DNA of 64,000 nucleotides from the NCBI GenBank assembly GCA_021029095.1, contig JAJOHG010000007.1, forward strand, positions 744,001-808,000. Reading direction: 5' to 3'. The notes beneath the pieces are model-generated. The model was not told the DNA's origin. It did not search any database and saw only the letters and a program-made list of their open reading frames with translations. Shown in pieces: positions 1-11,189 of the stretch. Positions within the stretch are counted from its first letter, which is position 1. Each line of letters begins with the position of its first letter. This DNA is from Phellopilus nigrolimitatus (lineage: Eukaryota > Basidiomycota > Agaricomycetes > Hymenochaetales > Hymenochaetaceae). A program made the translations under genes and the position numbers.

Positions 1-401
1 ATTTTGACTTCATTTTTATAAACTACAATGTATGAAGGCATCTTTCATCTGTCCACGACTCCTGAATTTCAGAGATTTTCGGTATGACAGAATGATATGT
101 GAAAGCAGGCGCACGTTGTAGGGGTGATGATGAGATGTGGAGCTCATAGAGATACATGTTGTGTACGCACTGTATGTACAGTAGCGAAGCCGTAGTTTAG
201 CCGAAACGTCCCTCAGGGTATATTAGTCATGAAATTCCTTTTTAGGAAACACTGTCGATGTGTAACGTCTTTTGGTGTTACCTCTTGAGCACCGTCTTCG
301 ACGACTGCCAGAGCTGCCCCACGACCCAAGTCATGTCGCCGTAGTATCTTTCCCGACGCACGAACCTAACCCCCGACGCTATCAGAGACTTATTTGCAAG
401 G

Positions 402-408
402 TATAAAA
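402..408 (+). promoter_or_regulatory. TATA-box-like element upstream of the R3H-SUZ gene
   Basis: TATAAAA lies about 220 bases before the ATG at 622. A transcript starting some 30 bases downstream would exclude the non-ATG reading at 394. It leaves the in-frame ATGs at 457 and 622 as candidates; 622 is preferred because the protein becomes Ser-rich and family-like from there. Inference from sequence only. Confidence 0.45.
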
Positions 409-621
409 AGCCCACCACTGTTTTCAGCAGCGTCGACGTCGCCAAGAAGCCGCGACATGTCGTGTGGTATGTGTCCTCGTGCCCCTCATCCAACCCCCGC
501 TCTCCTGTCGTTAGCCACACCAACAGCTTGCTTGCATCTATCTTCTGCTTACTCTGTATTATGTGCAGAAGCATCCGACTTCCGCGTCTCCCAAGATCAG
601 CTTACACCCCCCGAACCGGCC

Positions 622-3600
622 ATGCCGAGCTCGTCTCGCGCGAGCAGCTTCAACTTGGAGGGAATTAGACTCGCCAATGGCTCGTCCGAGCATCTCACAG
701 AACCACCACCACTCTCATCATCATCCTCGCAGACTTCATTGCTATTGCTGGCACGATGCGTAGGCGAGGTGCAGCCACAGACAGACGCCGTCTCGGACGG
801 TAGCGGTGCCTCGACTCCGGAAGTCGACGCACAGATCCTCGAAGCGCTTCGGAGCAAGGATCGTCTATTCGTACTAAAGCTAGGCGAGCAGATGGAGGCG
901 CTGATTCGGGAGAGACAGTAAGTCTATAGTTTTCACGTCTTTCAGTCGCTGCCCCATGGCCCGAGCGTTCACTAGCGCCCGTGAGTTAATCTTGAGTACT
1001 GAGAGGTGCAAGCTCGCACTGAAGATAAGATTAATGGTGCTTAAGCGCAGTCGCTACTGCGCTGGATTGTTTCATCCCCATTTGAGAAATTACGAATATG
1101 CGAAGCTAACATCCATCACTTTCGCGCAGCTCGCGGTCGAAGATCAGCCTGTCGCCCGAAAACCAATATCAAAGGCTCCTGGTCCACCGCTGCGCAGCAT
1201 ATTATAAACTATCTCCTGAAAACGAGCCTACTACTCGAGACAAATCTAGCATCCGGGACATGGCCGTCGTAATCACAATAGAGAGCAGAATGTGAGTATT
1301 GAACGGAAAGAAGAGATATGCAGAATTACTGATTAAAATAATCATCGAATCTTCAGTCCGCTCCGCAGAATCTCGGAGCTCGTACCCGCTGAGCAGGCGC
1401 AACATCCTACCTTCAAAATCATGCGACGGTCTGATCAAGACCGTCGGCGACAAAAGTCATCCATCTCGCGTCCTGGCTCTATTGCGGGTGAGGACGGCGA
1501 GCTTTCTGATCCAGAGCCCTCAGAATCAGGGAGCATGGGAAGCAGAAGTACGACGAGCAGAAAGCATATGACGATTGCAGAGCGTGAGGCCGCGTATCAG
1601 GTAGCGCGGTCTCGCATTTTCATGGATTTTGAGGAGAAAGAGAAGGCAAAAGAGCGCGACACGAGCGCATCGTCGTCGACGTTCAGTCTGATGTCTGCAT
1701 CGGGGTCTGGTTCGCAGAGCGGTGGCGCCGGTGATAGCAGCGTCAGCGATATTGACGACAATGCGAGCACAGCTCCCACAGAGAGCGAGTGGTCGATCCC
1801 TGTGACAGATCGTAGGAGAGGCGGTGATTCGGGGATGAACTCTGAGGATTCAACTCGCTCGTACCACCCTGGCTCATCGGCATTTAAAGGCCCCGGAGGT
1901 GGAAGCGGACGTGCATCAGGAACCGCCTCACCTGCTTTCACATACCCTTCTCTATATGATCCATCTGCGCATGCACCCACTTACGATCCTGCATATATGC
2001 CTCCGCCGAGCGGCTACATGGCTGCTCCCTATCCCATGTATGCTTATCCTCCTCACGCTGCTGGTCAAGTGCCTGCTCCAGGACAATCTTACCTCGCTCC
2101 TTATCAATACTTCCCTCATTATCCATATCCAGGCCCTCCACACCAACATCCTCATCCAAGCTCGGACCCTGCAAGTCCGGTAGCTGGACCTGTCGACGGT
2201 TATCCTCAACATGCTGCGGCTGTGCCGTATATGGGCCCGAATCCGTATGGCTGGGGGGTCCCGCCGCCTCCCACAACTCCTCAGCACCATCATCCTCCAA
2301 CGGAAAATCACTCACCTCCTGTTCCTGGCCAGCATCAAGTACTCACGTCGCCTGTGCAGTATCCCCACCAGTACGCACCATACATGTCCCCGCCAGGGGC
2401 CGTTCCGTACAGCAGCTACCCCCCTTATTTCCAGCCACCTCCTCAATCCCACCCACCTGTCATGCATCCGCATTCCCAACCAATCTATCCCGTAGAACTA
2501 CCTCCTACAAATGGCAATCCGCCTGACCAGAGCGCGACAAGTGGACTGTCAAATGGGAACGGAGGTCCTCCCCTCTCTCGGCAGGGTAATATCAGTGGAG
2601 CTGGCAACGGGCAGCACTACGTCAGCAACGGAGGAAGCGCAAACAAGCACGGGCCGCCCCCTTCTGCTCGTGGCGCGTGGAGTTACGGCCCTGGAGTGGG
2701 CCTGCACGCGAATGTGTCGGGCCAGGGAATGCACTACGGACCTGGCGGTGGGGGTGAAAGTATTGGTCCTCGCCTGAGCTCGAACATGCGACGGACGTCT
2801 GGAGCTTCCTCTGGCAGTGGAGGAAACAGAACGCCGGGAGATGAGACAGCTTCCACTGCTGTGAGTCACCTTCTTTGACCTGACTATTGGGATCCGGATC
2901 CGCTGATGCGCGGAAAATCTTTTTGTGACTCTTTCATTCCATGTGTGCATTCTTTGTCGTAATGTCCAGTCATCATCGGCTAGTTCGTCATCATCACGGC
3001 GAACGTATATGTCAACGCCCTCCCAGCATCCGTTGCCTGCTAGGCCTGATTGGGCAGCTGGGTTAAAGGCGCAACCTACTTTGCATCCCGCGCGAAACAG
3101 GCATGAGAGCAACAGTAACTCACGCAATATGTCGCCTGCACGTCCACCCGGTGGACAGCAGCAGAACCATCACCCGTCTCAGCACCACGCATCGCAACAG
3201 CGCACACCTATTTTCTTGCAGCCGACAGACTTTCCTCCACTCTCGTCGATATCGAGCCCGACGTCCGACAAGCGACCTGCCGCCTCCGGAGCATGGTCCA
3301 ACCCAGGTCCAGCTACACGCACGATCCTGTCGCCAAACCCAGGGCACACGAACCATGCGCAAGCGAACACCTATGCCAACGCACTCTTCAGTCACAACAT
3401 GGCGAATGGTGTTACGGGCCGGCTGGAGGAGGATGAGCGTGGATTTGAACGTCCGCCTCCGAAGACCAGCGCAGAGCTCTTCAATCCGAAAGGAGGTGCG
3501 AAGCGCACGGCGCAACCGCAGGCTCAGGCGCAAGCACGGTTTCCCAGTCACGATAAAGCAGAAAAAGAGAAAATAGAGACTGACCGGACGCGCGGCGAGA

Positions 3601-3764
3601 TCATTGCGAATGCTATCTTGGTTGAGAGAGTGGGGTCGCTGAAGTTACAGGATCAGGCAGGCGGGAACGAAGGCGAGGGCGTGTCGAGGGCAGATAGCGC
3701 CGTGACTGGCTTGCCGTGTGAGTCTCCGCACTCCGTCTCAAAAATCACGACTGCGGGCGCGTGA
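622..3764 (+). CDS. R3H and SUZ domain RNA-binding protein
   Basis: Four exons: 622-917, 1130-1291, 1357-2860, 2970-3764, giving 918 codons plus stop in one continuous frame. Residues about 100-155 form an R3H domain with the diagnostic RLLVH (Arg-x3-His) motif, encoded by exon 2. A SUZ-like basic stretch follows, with EREAAYQVARSRIF near residue 225. Such pairs bind single-stranded RNA or DNA. The rest is low-complexity, rich in Pro, Tyr, Gln, His and Ser, as in R3HDM/Encore-type proteins and yeast Rbs1, so a role in mRNA or RNP regulation is inferred. The start could instead be the in-frame ATG at 457. The C-terminus is uncertain: GTGAGT at 3718 and an AG at 3798 would replace the last residues and end at 3821. 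A neighbouring TATA-like box supports the chosen strand. Confidence 0.85.
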
Positions 3765-3821
3765 GTGAGCGGCGCAAGCGGAGAGGCTGTTTCCGCAGTT
3801 GCTGCTACCGTTGCGTTATAA

Positions 3822-4350
3822 TAGCCGCGTCCACTGCTGATCCCCTCTTCCAAGCTCGCTGTAGTCTGAATAACCATACGTTCTCTACCAGCCCTTTGTC
3901 GATCATCATCGCTTTGTCTCGCATCACCGCACTCATCCACTAACCTCGCACTCTGTCATACGTCCTCTCCACCCACTGTGCACGTCTTCCGCATGATAGT
4001 ATCATATCTCTAACATCCTTGTGTGCGCACTGTGTTGTATTACTTTTTTTTTCTCACTCGTCCGAGTACGGGTGGCTGCTTGTTTGATATAATCGAAGAT
4101 TTCTTATAGAACCGGCTGTTGCGTGGAAATGAAATAAATACGTGTTGGCTTTCTTGTTCGCGGACTGCAGAAATTCCAGGCTACACAATGGGTATGTATA
4201 CAGAACAGAGTATGCCCTTGGCGGCGGCGCACAGGGGCCATTTCTTTCGTATGAATGAATGCATACCATTTTTCTTACTTTCAATGAATTTATCAACATC
4301 TATTCCACGACTCTGCTCAATTGAATTGTCAGGGACTCCGCCAGGGAGTC
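3822..4350. other. Intergenic stretch containing part of an inverted duplication
   Basis: No gene seen. Bases about 4145-4290 match, in reverse orientation, about 24560-24710 next to the intact kinase-like gene. The duplicated tract therefore begins upstream of the pseudogene that follows. Confidence 0.5.
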
Positions 4351-4440
4351 AGACCTAGTCAGAGCTCACTCGGGGCTCGGTCCCGAGAAGCCACGCCCCC
4401 GTATACAACATCAAGCGCGCAGCTTGATCTCCTGCGACCA

Positions 4441-4877
4441 TGTCTGAAGCGGCGACGGCGCACGACGACGCGCGCACGCTGCCCGTGCAGCCCCTCAAGG
4501 GCGACGGCTCCGGCGCGTACAGAGAGTGCACATCGTCGGGAACAGCGGCGACAGTGCCCGCGCCTCCGTGCACCCGTTCTGCGCGCTGATATGGCAGGTC
4601 GCAGGCACAGGCAAGGCAAGCCGGCGCCGCCAGCGGTGCCCGGGCTATCGTAAACACGCATGCTGATGCTGATGCGGCACGCCCACAGTCGACCCTCGCG
4701 GCGCCGGCCGGCCGTGCACCTCGACCGCCTCTTCTGGGACCCGGGCTGGCGCCGCCGGGAGGGCGCGGACGGCGTGCACGACCACGCCGGCTGGCGGATG
4801 CGGCGGATCGGCGGGTGGGGGGCGGGAGCTGGCGTCGTGGAAGCGACGCGGTGGCGGAGACGGTCCGGCGGGAGTGA
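4441..4877 (+). pseudogene. Decayed copy of the P-loop kinase-like gene
   Basis: This is a degraded copy of the gene at 22892-23738. It shares the start region (MSEAATAHDD), the GNSG part of the Walker A motif, the 11-base micro-exon and both first introns, and the end of the protein. The frame is lost by an extra base near 4524. Much of the centre is missing, including the lid and the second half of the substrate region: the HLDRLFWDPGW motif is followed almost at once by the C-terminal RRIGGWG segment. Because intron sequence is retained, it arose from genomic DNA and not from a processed transcript. Flanking similarity runs from about 4145 to 4945. Confidence 0.8.
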
Positions 4878-4945
4878 AGGCGGTGTGTTGCGGAGTGTGT
4901 ATCTCTCTCTCTGTGCACGTCGAGTCTGAGTGAAAAAGCTTCGCA

Positions 4946-5545
4946 TAGAAGATCTTGTGCGATGCGTGAATCGCTTGGAAACCCGCGCCTTTGCTCTAAT
5001 CTAAGAGCAGCGATAGTTTATACGTGTAGTTGATTTCCAAATTGCCAATAAAAGAGATGTATTGCAAATCCTCGTGCAGGCTGAGCCGCCGGCCTTCACA
5101 TGAAATCAAAGCACGCTGAAGGAATACCATTACACTCGAAACAAGGCCGCGAAAGGGAGATGTCCGAACCGCGTACCGAGATACATTATGTATGGGGGTG
5201 TCTACTGGTCTATCCAGCGCTTGGAGCTCGGGAACGCACGCACGCACGGACGCACGGGGAACATACAATCGTGGCGGCATGAGATTCGCGTAAAGCTACA
5301 CTACACTGCTGCTTTTTTGTTTGCCGGGGGATGAAAGCAGAGGAGAGGGGGGCGAAAACAACAACCAAAAACACGGAGAAGAATACCAAGAGGAGGAGGG
5401 GCGAGGGGAGGTTCCGCACAATCACTGGTCCAACAAGACAGCCGGCGACGAATAAAGTTAATCATCCAAAAGGCGAGGCACAGACAAAACCCTATTTTTC
5501 CTATCGTATACTCCGTCGCGAGAAGAAGAAGAGGCCCACACGCGC
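4946..5545. other. Intergenic, 3' side of the ZIP gene
   Basis: No convincing gene. The short open frames here show no family motif. A CGCACGCACGGACGCACGG simple repeat lies near 5234-5253. Confidence 0.4.
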
Positions 5546-6979
5546 CTACGCCCAGCGCCCGAGGAGCGCCATGAGCCCGGCGCCAGCGAGCATGCACACG
5601 CTCGCATACGCGAGCTTCGCGGAGCCCGCGCGCGCCATCTCGCGGCTGAACAAAAACTCGTGCGCGAGCAGCTCGACGAGGCCCGTGTACACGAGGATGC
5701 CCGCGCTGAGCGCGTCGAGCACGCCGGCCACCGCGGACGCGCGCGCGGAGCCCGGGTTGTATGTTGCGCGCACGCCGAGCCCCGCGGCGATCCCGACGGG
5801 CGTCGTCAGCCCGTAGAGCACCGCCGCGGCGACCGCGACGTAGTCGTACCGCGCGGGCAGCCGCAGGAACGCGAGGCGCGAGCCGAGCCCGAGGCCCTCG
5901 AACATCTCTGGCGGGGCGCGCGGGGGCGTCAGCGTCAGCCCATTCGTTTCTTTCTCTTGCCCCGGAAGAGAATAACGGGGGACACACTCACGGTGGAAGA
6001 TGATGACGACGAAGAGCACCTTGAAGTCCGGGTCGACCGCGAGCGTGAGCCCGATGAGGATGCTGTGCAGCAGGACGCCGAACTCGAGCGTGAAGATGCC
6101 CACGATCTGCGCGAGCGCGGAGTCGCCGAGGCCGTCTTCGTGCGCGTGCGCGTGGTCGTGCGCATCGGGCTTTGAAGGCGCCACGGAGGCCTTCTCGATG
6201 TCGCTGGGCGCGCGCGAGGCCTCGTCGGACTCGGGGCCGTGTGCGGCGTGCGCGGCGCCGTGGCCGTGGCCGTGTGCGTCTGGAAGGAGGCCGATTATCA
6301 GACCAAGCGCGGAAGACGTTTCGATCTGCGCGCACCGTACGAAATGCCGAGCCGGGCGAGCTTGGCCGTGCCCCAGCGGAACGCGACGAGCTCGACGAAG
6401 AAGATGCTGAAGATGCTGAGCATGCAGAGCGCGAGCGCCCAGGGCTGGTAGGTGGCGGCGAAAATAGGGCTCAGGCTCAGCACGTGGGGGGCGCACGCGA
6501 GGAAGGGGGCAGAGGGGACGCACGTATTCCTGCCAGGCGCCCGTCAGACACGCCGACCCGAGCTCGTCGATCGCGGGGTCGAGCAGGTGGATGAATGCGG
6601 TGGCGATGATGACGCCCGAGCCGAAGTACTTCGCGAACCTGTTGTTTTCACCCGCCGCCGGCGTCAGCGTGTCATTCGACGACGACGAGGTTCGAATCGA
6701 GAAAAAAAAAAAAAAGAGAGAGAGAGAAAAACGGGACACGCACTCGAAGGCGGCCTTGGGCACGACGTTCCGGAGGCGCGTGCGGTGGGCGACGACGGGG
6801 AAGAGCGCGCCGAACATGGAGCCGGCCATGACGATGAAGATGGAGGCGACGCGGAGGTGGAAGAACGCGTCGCTCCCGCCGCCGCCGCTGCAGTTGAGCG
6901 CATCGTCGCCGCCGCTGGCGCCTGAGTCGGATTCGGTCGCGGAGGAGGCCGCGGCGCTGCTGCTGAGCGTGGACGACAT
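5546..6979 (-). CDS. ZIP-family zinc/iron transporter
   Basis: Five exons on the minus strand: 6979-6744, 6638-6524, 6444-6336, 6279-5992, 5907-5546, giving 369 residues. All four introns (105, 79, 56 and 84 nt) have GT-AG ends and restore a conserved frame. Membrane segments include SIFIVMAGSMFGALFPVV, the ZIP signature FAKYFGSGVIIATAFIHLL, ALCMLSIFSIFFVELVAF and the LLHSILIGLTLAV helix with metal-binding His. FHQMFEGLGLGSRL carries the second ZIP metal-site helix. A His/Asp-rich cytosolic loop (HGHGHG and HDHAHAHED) sits between, as in plasma-membrane Zrt1/Zrt2-type fungal importers. Uptake of Zn2+ or Fe2+ into the cytosol is inferred from the family. Intron 1 contains a poly-A/GA tract near 6703-6728. 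Confidence 0.93.
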   Translation of the reverse strand: MSSTLSSSAAASSATESDSGASGGDDALNCSGGGGSDAFFHLRVASIFIVMAGSMFGALFPVVAHRTRLRNVVPKAAFECVSRFSLSLFFFFFSIRTSSSSNDTLTPAAGENNRFAKYFGSGVIIATAFIHLLDPAIDELGSACLTGAWQEYVRPLCPLPRVRPPRAEPEPYFRRHLPALGARALHAQHLQHLLRRARRVPLGHGQARPARHFVRCAQIETSSALGLIIGLLPDAHGHGHGAAHAAHGPESDEASRAPSDIEKASVAPSKPDAHDHAHAHEDGLGDSALAQIVGIFTLEFGVLLHSILIGLTLAVDPDFKVLFVVIIFHRECVPRYSLPGQEKETNGLTLTPPRAPPEMFEGLGLGSRLAFLRLPARYDYVAVAAAVLYGLTTPVGIAAGLGVRATYNPGSARASAVAGVLDALSAGILVYTGLVELLAHEFLFSREMARAGSAKLAYASVCMLAGAGLMALLGRWA

Positions 6980-7889
6980 CGGCGGTTGGGTTCGGGGGTC
7001 TGCGGGCGCGGTGTCGGCGGCGACGGCGGCGACGGTGACGGCGATGTGCGGTGGATGCGGGGAGGATACGGACTGGCAGCGTTGGACATGGCTACGGAAC
7101 GGGGGACGTATATGTAACAGACAGCCAAAGAAAATAAAAAAGGACCCTGACTGGGACGGTCCTCATTACCTCGCAGTCCAATCATCGCCTTCCCCTTACG
7201 GATCCTATGTCATATACCATGGATACACGGATTCTCAAGTATGTTTCAGAGACAGTGTAATGCAAATACAGCTACACAAACATCATCATGGGGAAGGGGG
7301 AAGGGGGGATTTGGAAGACGTTCCGGCCGGCGTCACGACCTCGCCTCTCGCCACACACTGGTGAAATGAGGATGAAACGTGCATACTGAGCTGAAATGCT
7401 AGACCTACCTCTGACGCCATGCGCACTCTAGACTCTGAAGCGCGCTGACCCTCGCTCTACTTTTCGCCCTGGTCATGATCATCGAGTACAGTAGCGGTGA
7501 AAGCAGGCATACACGGGGTCTACAAAGGCGAGTACCGAATGGTACTTGTATTGTGCGGCCCGAGCTATTTCAGAATCAGACGTGGGCCGTCTCCACCGAG
7601 TGCAACCCTCGCAGTCATGGCCATCCATCGATCCGAAGCGGCGTCCAGTGAACAGATGCGGACTTACTCACGCTGCGCCACATGCTGCATCTTCTTGTCA
7701 TCCATATCCATGGATCTCCGGTTAGCCTCCTATCAGCAGAGTAGACCACGATATCCAAACAACCGGAGCTGGGAAACCGAACTCGAAGCCTCCGAGCGGC
7801 AGAGCCTCGACCGCCGACTGAAAATCAACGAAAAAGGTAACCACGTCGATGATTGCCGTATTTGGCGCTTCGGTGGCAATCGATCCCCA
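6980..7889. other. Intergenic, left flank of the permuted duplication
   Basis: An open frame at 7497-7925 has no recognisable motif and runs into the SEC1 fragment in the wrong frame, so it is not called. Nothing else seen. Similarity to the right-hand locus begins at CTG 7890-7892. Confidence 0.4.
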
Positions 7890-8212
7890 CTGTCTCCCTG
7901 CCTGAGGGATTCATGGACGATCTGAAGGTACTCGAGGTCGAGGGTGCTAGTTCACACGCGCCGCCGAACGGACTGCGCGAGGCGTGCGGCTCGTTCCAGC
8001 GCTACTTCGACGAGCGTTACTTCACGCAGCCGCCGCCGCCGCCGCGGGTCTGTATCCGCGCCGGCAGTCGAGCATCGCGGGGGCGTGGGTAAGCTTGCCA
8101 CAGCACCGCGCCCCGTGCCGAGCCTGTCGATGTCGTCCGTGCAGAGCGCAGACTCGGGCGCTGGGGACGGCTCGGGGAAGCCGAAGAAGAAGCGCGGATT
8201 CTCCAAGTTTTG
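7890..8212 (+). pseudogene. SEC1 last-exon fragment
   Basis: Encodes the C-terminal part of SEC1, from the [15 protein letters not shown] region to KKKRGFSKF, matching 56237-55885. About 26 bases, including the splice acceptor and the start of the exon, are missing between two CCTG motifs, so it cannot splice as in the parent. A frame difference in the Pro-rich stretch also departs from the intact gene. Confidence 0.85.
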
Positions 8213-8687
8213 AGGACCTTGCTGCGGCCGTGGTGGATGTTGAGGACGGGTTTCGCGTTTTTGATTTCTCGGCCTTCTTCTGTATTTTTGTTTTGTCGGT
8301 TTGTAAACTAAGGGGGAGCATGTAATATTATATAGTAGACCATTAGCGTAATGTAATGGCGAGGACTCGGGATATGGGATGAGGATGAGTTTGAGTTCAT
8401 GGGCTTTTTCCCATTATGCTCGTAACTATAAGTTTATAGTATTCCTTACTCGCTGTACATGTGGATGTCATCGAGTGGCACACAATATAAAAAGTTTGCT
8501 TCCGTCCTATTGTTAGGCTGGTTCTCGACGTGGCTGAGTCGGACAGCCACACTCAACCGTGAGAATATATCGTATAACACGCGTTTGTCGCGTTTATAGG
8601 CAGGGTCACATCGATCGTGTTGACCTTGTTCAACTCAATCTACTACCACTACCACCTCGCTCGTGCATCCCGTTGCTATAGCGGACG

Positions 8688-9155
8688 ATGTCTGAGGCCA
8701 TCCCTCGTCTTAACCTCGGGCCCAAACGCTCTGCCCCGTCTGGGAACTCCCCGGATCGCAGTGACGTTCGGCGAGTCAGCACGGAAGTCGACGCGGAAAT
8801 CAGCAACTTCATCCGTAGTATTCCTGGCATGAAAATTTTGGCATACGCTATCAAAGTTAAGGATGAAGGAACGCTATCCACTCGCGGCGCTCTCGCTTCC
8901 ATGGGCCCTGACGTCTTGTCTGACCTCGCAGACTTCTGCGAAAAGTATGGCTTCAAGAATTTTAATGCGGACTTAAAACATCTAGAGAAACGCAAGACTC
9001 GCCTTGACCAAATGGCGGAGCAAGATGTGAACGAACTCGGGAGACTGTTCTCCGTGGCATTGATTTTGACCATGGACGGTCCCAAAGCGCCATCTGAGCG
9101 CCTGTTTTCAGTATCGGCTTGGGAAGAGGTCTTGAATCATGGTCAGCGCTCGTGA
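8688..9155 (+). CDS. Stand-alone N-terminal domain of the ATPase family (A/B recombinant)
   Basis: A 155-residue open frame. Its first about 25 residues match the N-terminus of the full ATPase genes (MSEAIPRLNLGPKRSAPSG). From about residue 30 on it matches the downstream stand-alone copies at 18296 and 51116 (ending WEEVLNHGQRS). This is what homologous recombination between the two flanking repeats would leave after deleting the ATPase body. The domain is predicted helical and its function is unknown. It may extend through a degenerate splice site (GTCAGC) into a short second exon, as in the full genes. It may also be only a non-functional remnant. Confidence 0.5.
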   Translation: MSEAIPRLNLGPKRSAPSGNSPDRSDVRRVSTEVDAEISNFIRSIPGMKILAYAIKVKDEGTLSTRGALASMGPDVLSDLADFCEKYGFKNFNADLKHLEKRKTRLDQMAEQDVNELGRLFSVALILTMDGPKAPSERLFSVSAWEEVLNHGQRS

Positions 9156-10494
9156 ATTGCTCATAGTGAAACACCTGTCTGATGTAAAACTAGCCTTTTT
9201 CGATACTCCTTCCACAACGTCCACGTACTCTGGATGAACGATCAGTGAGGGTATATGTTGTTGCTCAAGCAAAAGGTGTGTTATTCCGATGATCACGTAG
9301 GAGGGACTTGGACCTGACACGGCTTTACTGACCATTTTCCAAGACAGAAGTCGCGAATTTGACCGAATACGCATGTATGTATGGCTCTGGTCTACTCACT
9401 GTTGTCGCATAAATAACGTGGCGAAATGGTCTGGAAGCCGCAGCTTACGCAGGATGTCTGGCCAGTTAACGTAATTCAAATACAACATGTGTGGCTTAGG
9501 TAGAGCTGACTATGTGCAATATATTTCCTGGTCTGTCGTCGCGTTTTCGTGTCTCATACGGATCCGACTATAAACTCTGGACTACATCGTGCTTGTCGAC
9601 GTCTGTCATTCTCTTACAGACGGCATAGATCTTAGCCAAGGCTTGCAAGGGGTTGCAACAGGCTGTACATTCCCGTCGATTCATAAGTGTCTCAACCGAG
9701 GAAGCGATTTACATGTACTTACAGCTCTTTGCATAACTAATGACAGACGTGAATCATACTGAAACGAAATAAGTTCACATTATGAATTAATATAATCAAG
9801 ATTTCGACACCATGCCTATGTCACGCTGTCCGACATCAACAACCAACTTATGTAATACATCCGAGGATGTGCAGAGCGTAGACATCATATGCTCGGGCGA
9901 GAAGAAAATTATGCCAGCCAAATCACGGTAATTGATGGTTCCTTGACCATTATCCTTTCATTTGTTTTGGAATATTGGGCTGTGAAAAATGTATTTGTGC
10001 GGCGTGTTTTGTCTATTCTATTGTTTGTAGATCGCCAAATCTCTGAACATGTCCATGCGAATTTGTCTGTTGAGTAGATTTGCTAATACACAAGTATAAA
10101 GAGTTGTTGGAGTTCCAGAGAACCATCCGGTGCACGTTGAAGTCTCGCAGACTGTCATGAACTATGCAAAGAACATAAAAGAATAAGGAACTGCGGGCTG
10201 CCGCAAAGGCACGTCTCGGAGCGGACTTTGGGGAACCACGTGTCCATATGTGCATAGAAGGATCGACGGAGATCGGCAGGGTCGGCATTCGTCGGCGAGA
10301 AGGAAAAAGAGAGCATGCCGGCCGACGGCCGACGCTCTCCCGCGCCGACCAGGACTACCGTGGACACAGAATGGCGACTTGCTTATCGTCGTGGTTTAAA
10401 TTTTCAGCTGGCTTTCATCACTTATCCTTCATCCACCAGGTACTCGTCGAGCTGTCGACGTCTCGTTGCCAAACTCGGAGTTCAGAACAGCCAC
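9156..10494. other. Shared non-coding tract upstream of the GGT fragment
   Basis: No gene seen. The tract is repeated at 18785-20142 and, inverted, at 50633-48214. The site corresponding to the TIR-element insertion at 48651 is empty here (TA at 10087-10088). Early bases (about 9178-9375) still resemble the short second exon and the start of the ATPase domain of the full gene, so they are remnants of it. Confidence 0.6.
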
Positions 10495-11189
10495 GATGAC
10501 CTCCAAGCCCGACTGGACCAAGATCGACCAGCCCGAAGCTGTCTTTCAGCGCTTTCCCAGCCGTCGTTCGCAGATCTATGGCACCAAGGGCGTCGTCGCG
10601 TCCTCCCAGCCCCAGGCGACTGAAGCGGGCCTCGAGATCCTCAGGAAGGGTGGCAATGCTGGTGCGTCGATGCAGTACGGCTTTGAGCCGCGGCGGAATA
10701 TCTGATGTTGATTTGGACGTGTATAAACCAGCGGATGCGGCTGTCGCGACGTCTGCAGCGTTGAACGTGACAGAGCCGAGCTGCTGCGGGATCGGCGGGT
10801 GAGCAGCGCGCGGACTGCATTGACCGCCGTCAGTCGTTGACTTTCTTTCTTTGCTCTATGCAGCGACGCGTTCTGCCTCTTCTACGACGCCGAAACGAAG
10901 AAGGTGAAGGCACTCAGCGGCTCGGGCCGCTCCCCCGCCAAGCTCTCGCTCGAGTACGTGCGCGCGCGCGGCATCGCCGGGCGCCAGATCCCGCACACCG
11001 ACCTCAACTGTGTCACCGTGCCCGGCGCGGCGGCCGCGTGGACCGACACCGTCGCGACGTTCGGAAGCGGGGCCCTCTCGCTCGCCGAGGTGCTCGAGCT
11101 GGCGATCCGGCTCGCCGAAGAGGGGTACGCACGTCTGCCGCGCCGTTCTAGGTGACCAAATACTCACCGCACCCCGTGCAGCGTCCCCG
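10495..11189 (+). pseudogene. GGT 5' fragment (copy 1)
   Basis: Corresponds to the first three exons of the gamma-glutamyltransferase at 48213-45825: [14 protein letters not shown], the [16 protein letters not shown] motif and the [14 protein letters not shown] motif. It stops in the first bases of exon 4, at CGTCCCCG, where SEC1 sequence takes over. The catalytic small subunit, including the nucleophilic Thr, is absent, so no enzyme can be made. Confidence 0.88.

Noticed and set aside
394..621. 5' extension of the R3H protein
   Set aside because: The frame begins at TTG and overlaps a TATA-like box, so it is more likely promoter and leader.
4355..4946. Long minus-strand frames over the kinase pseudogene
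   Set aside because: Arg/Pro-rich shadows of a GC-rich tract without family motifs.
7497..7925. 142-codon plus-strand open frame before the SEC1 fragment
   Set aside because: No motif, and it enters the SEC1 last exon in a non-coding frame.
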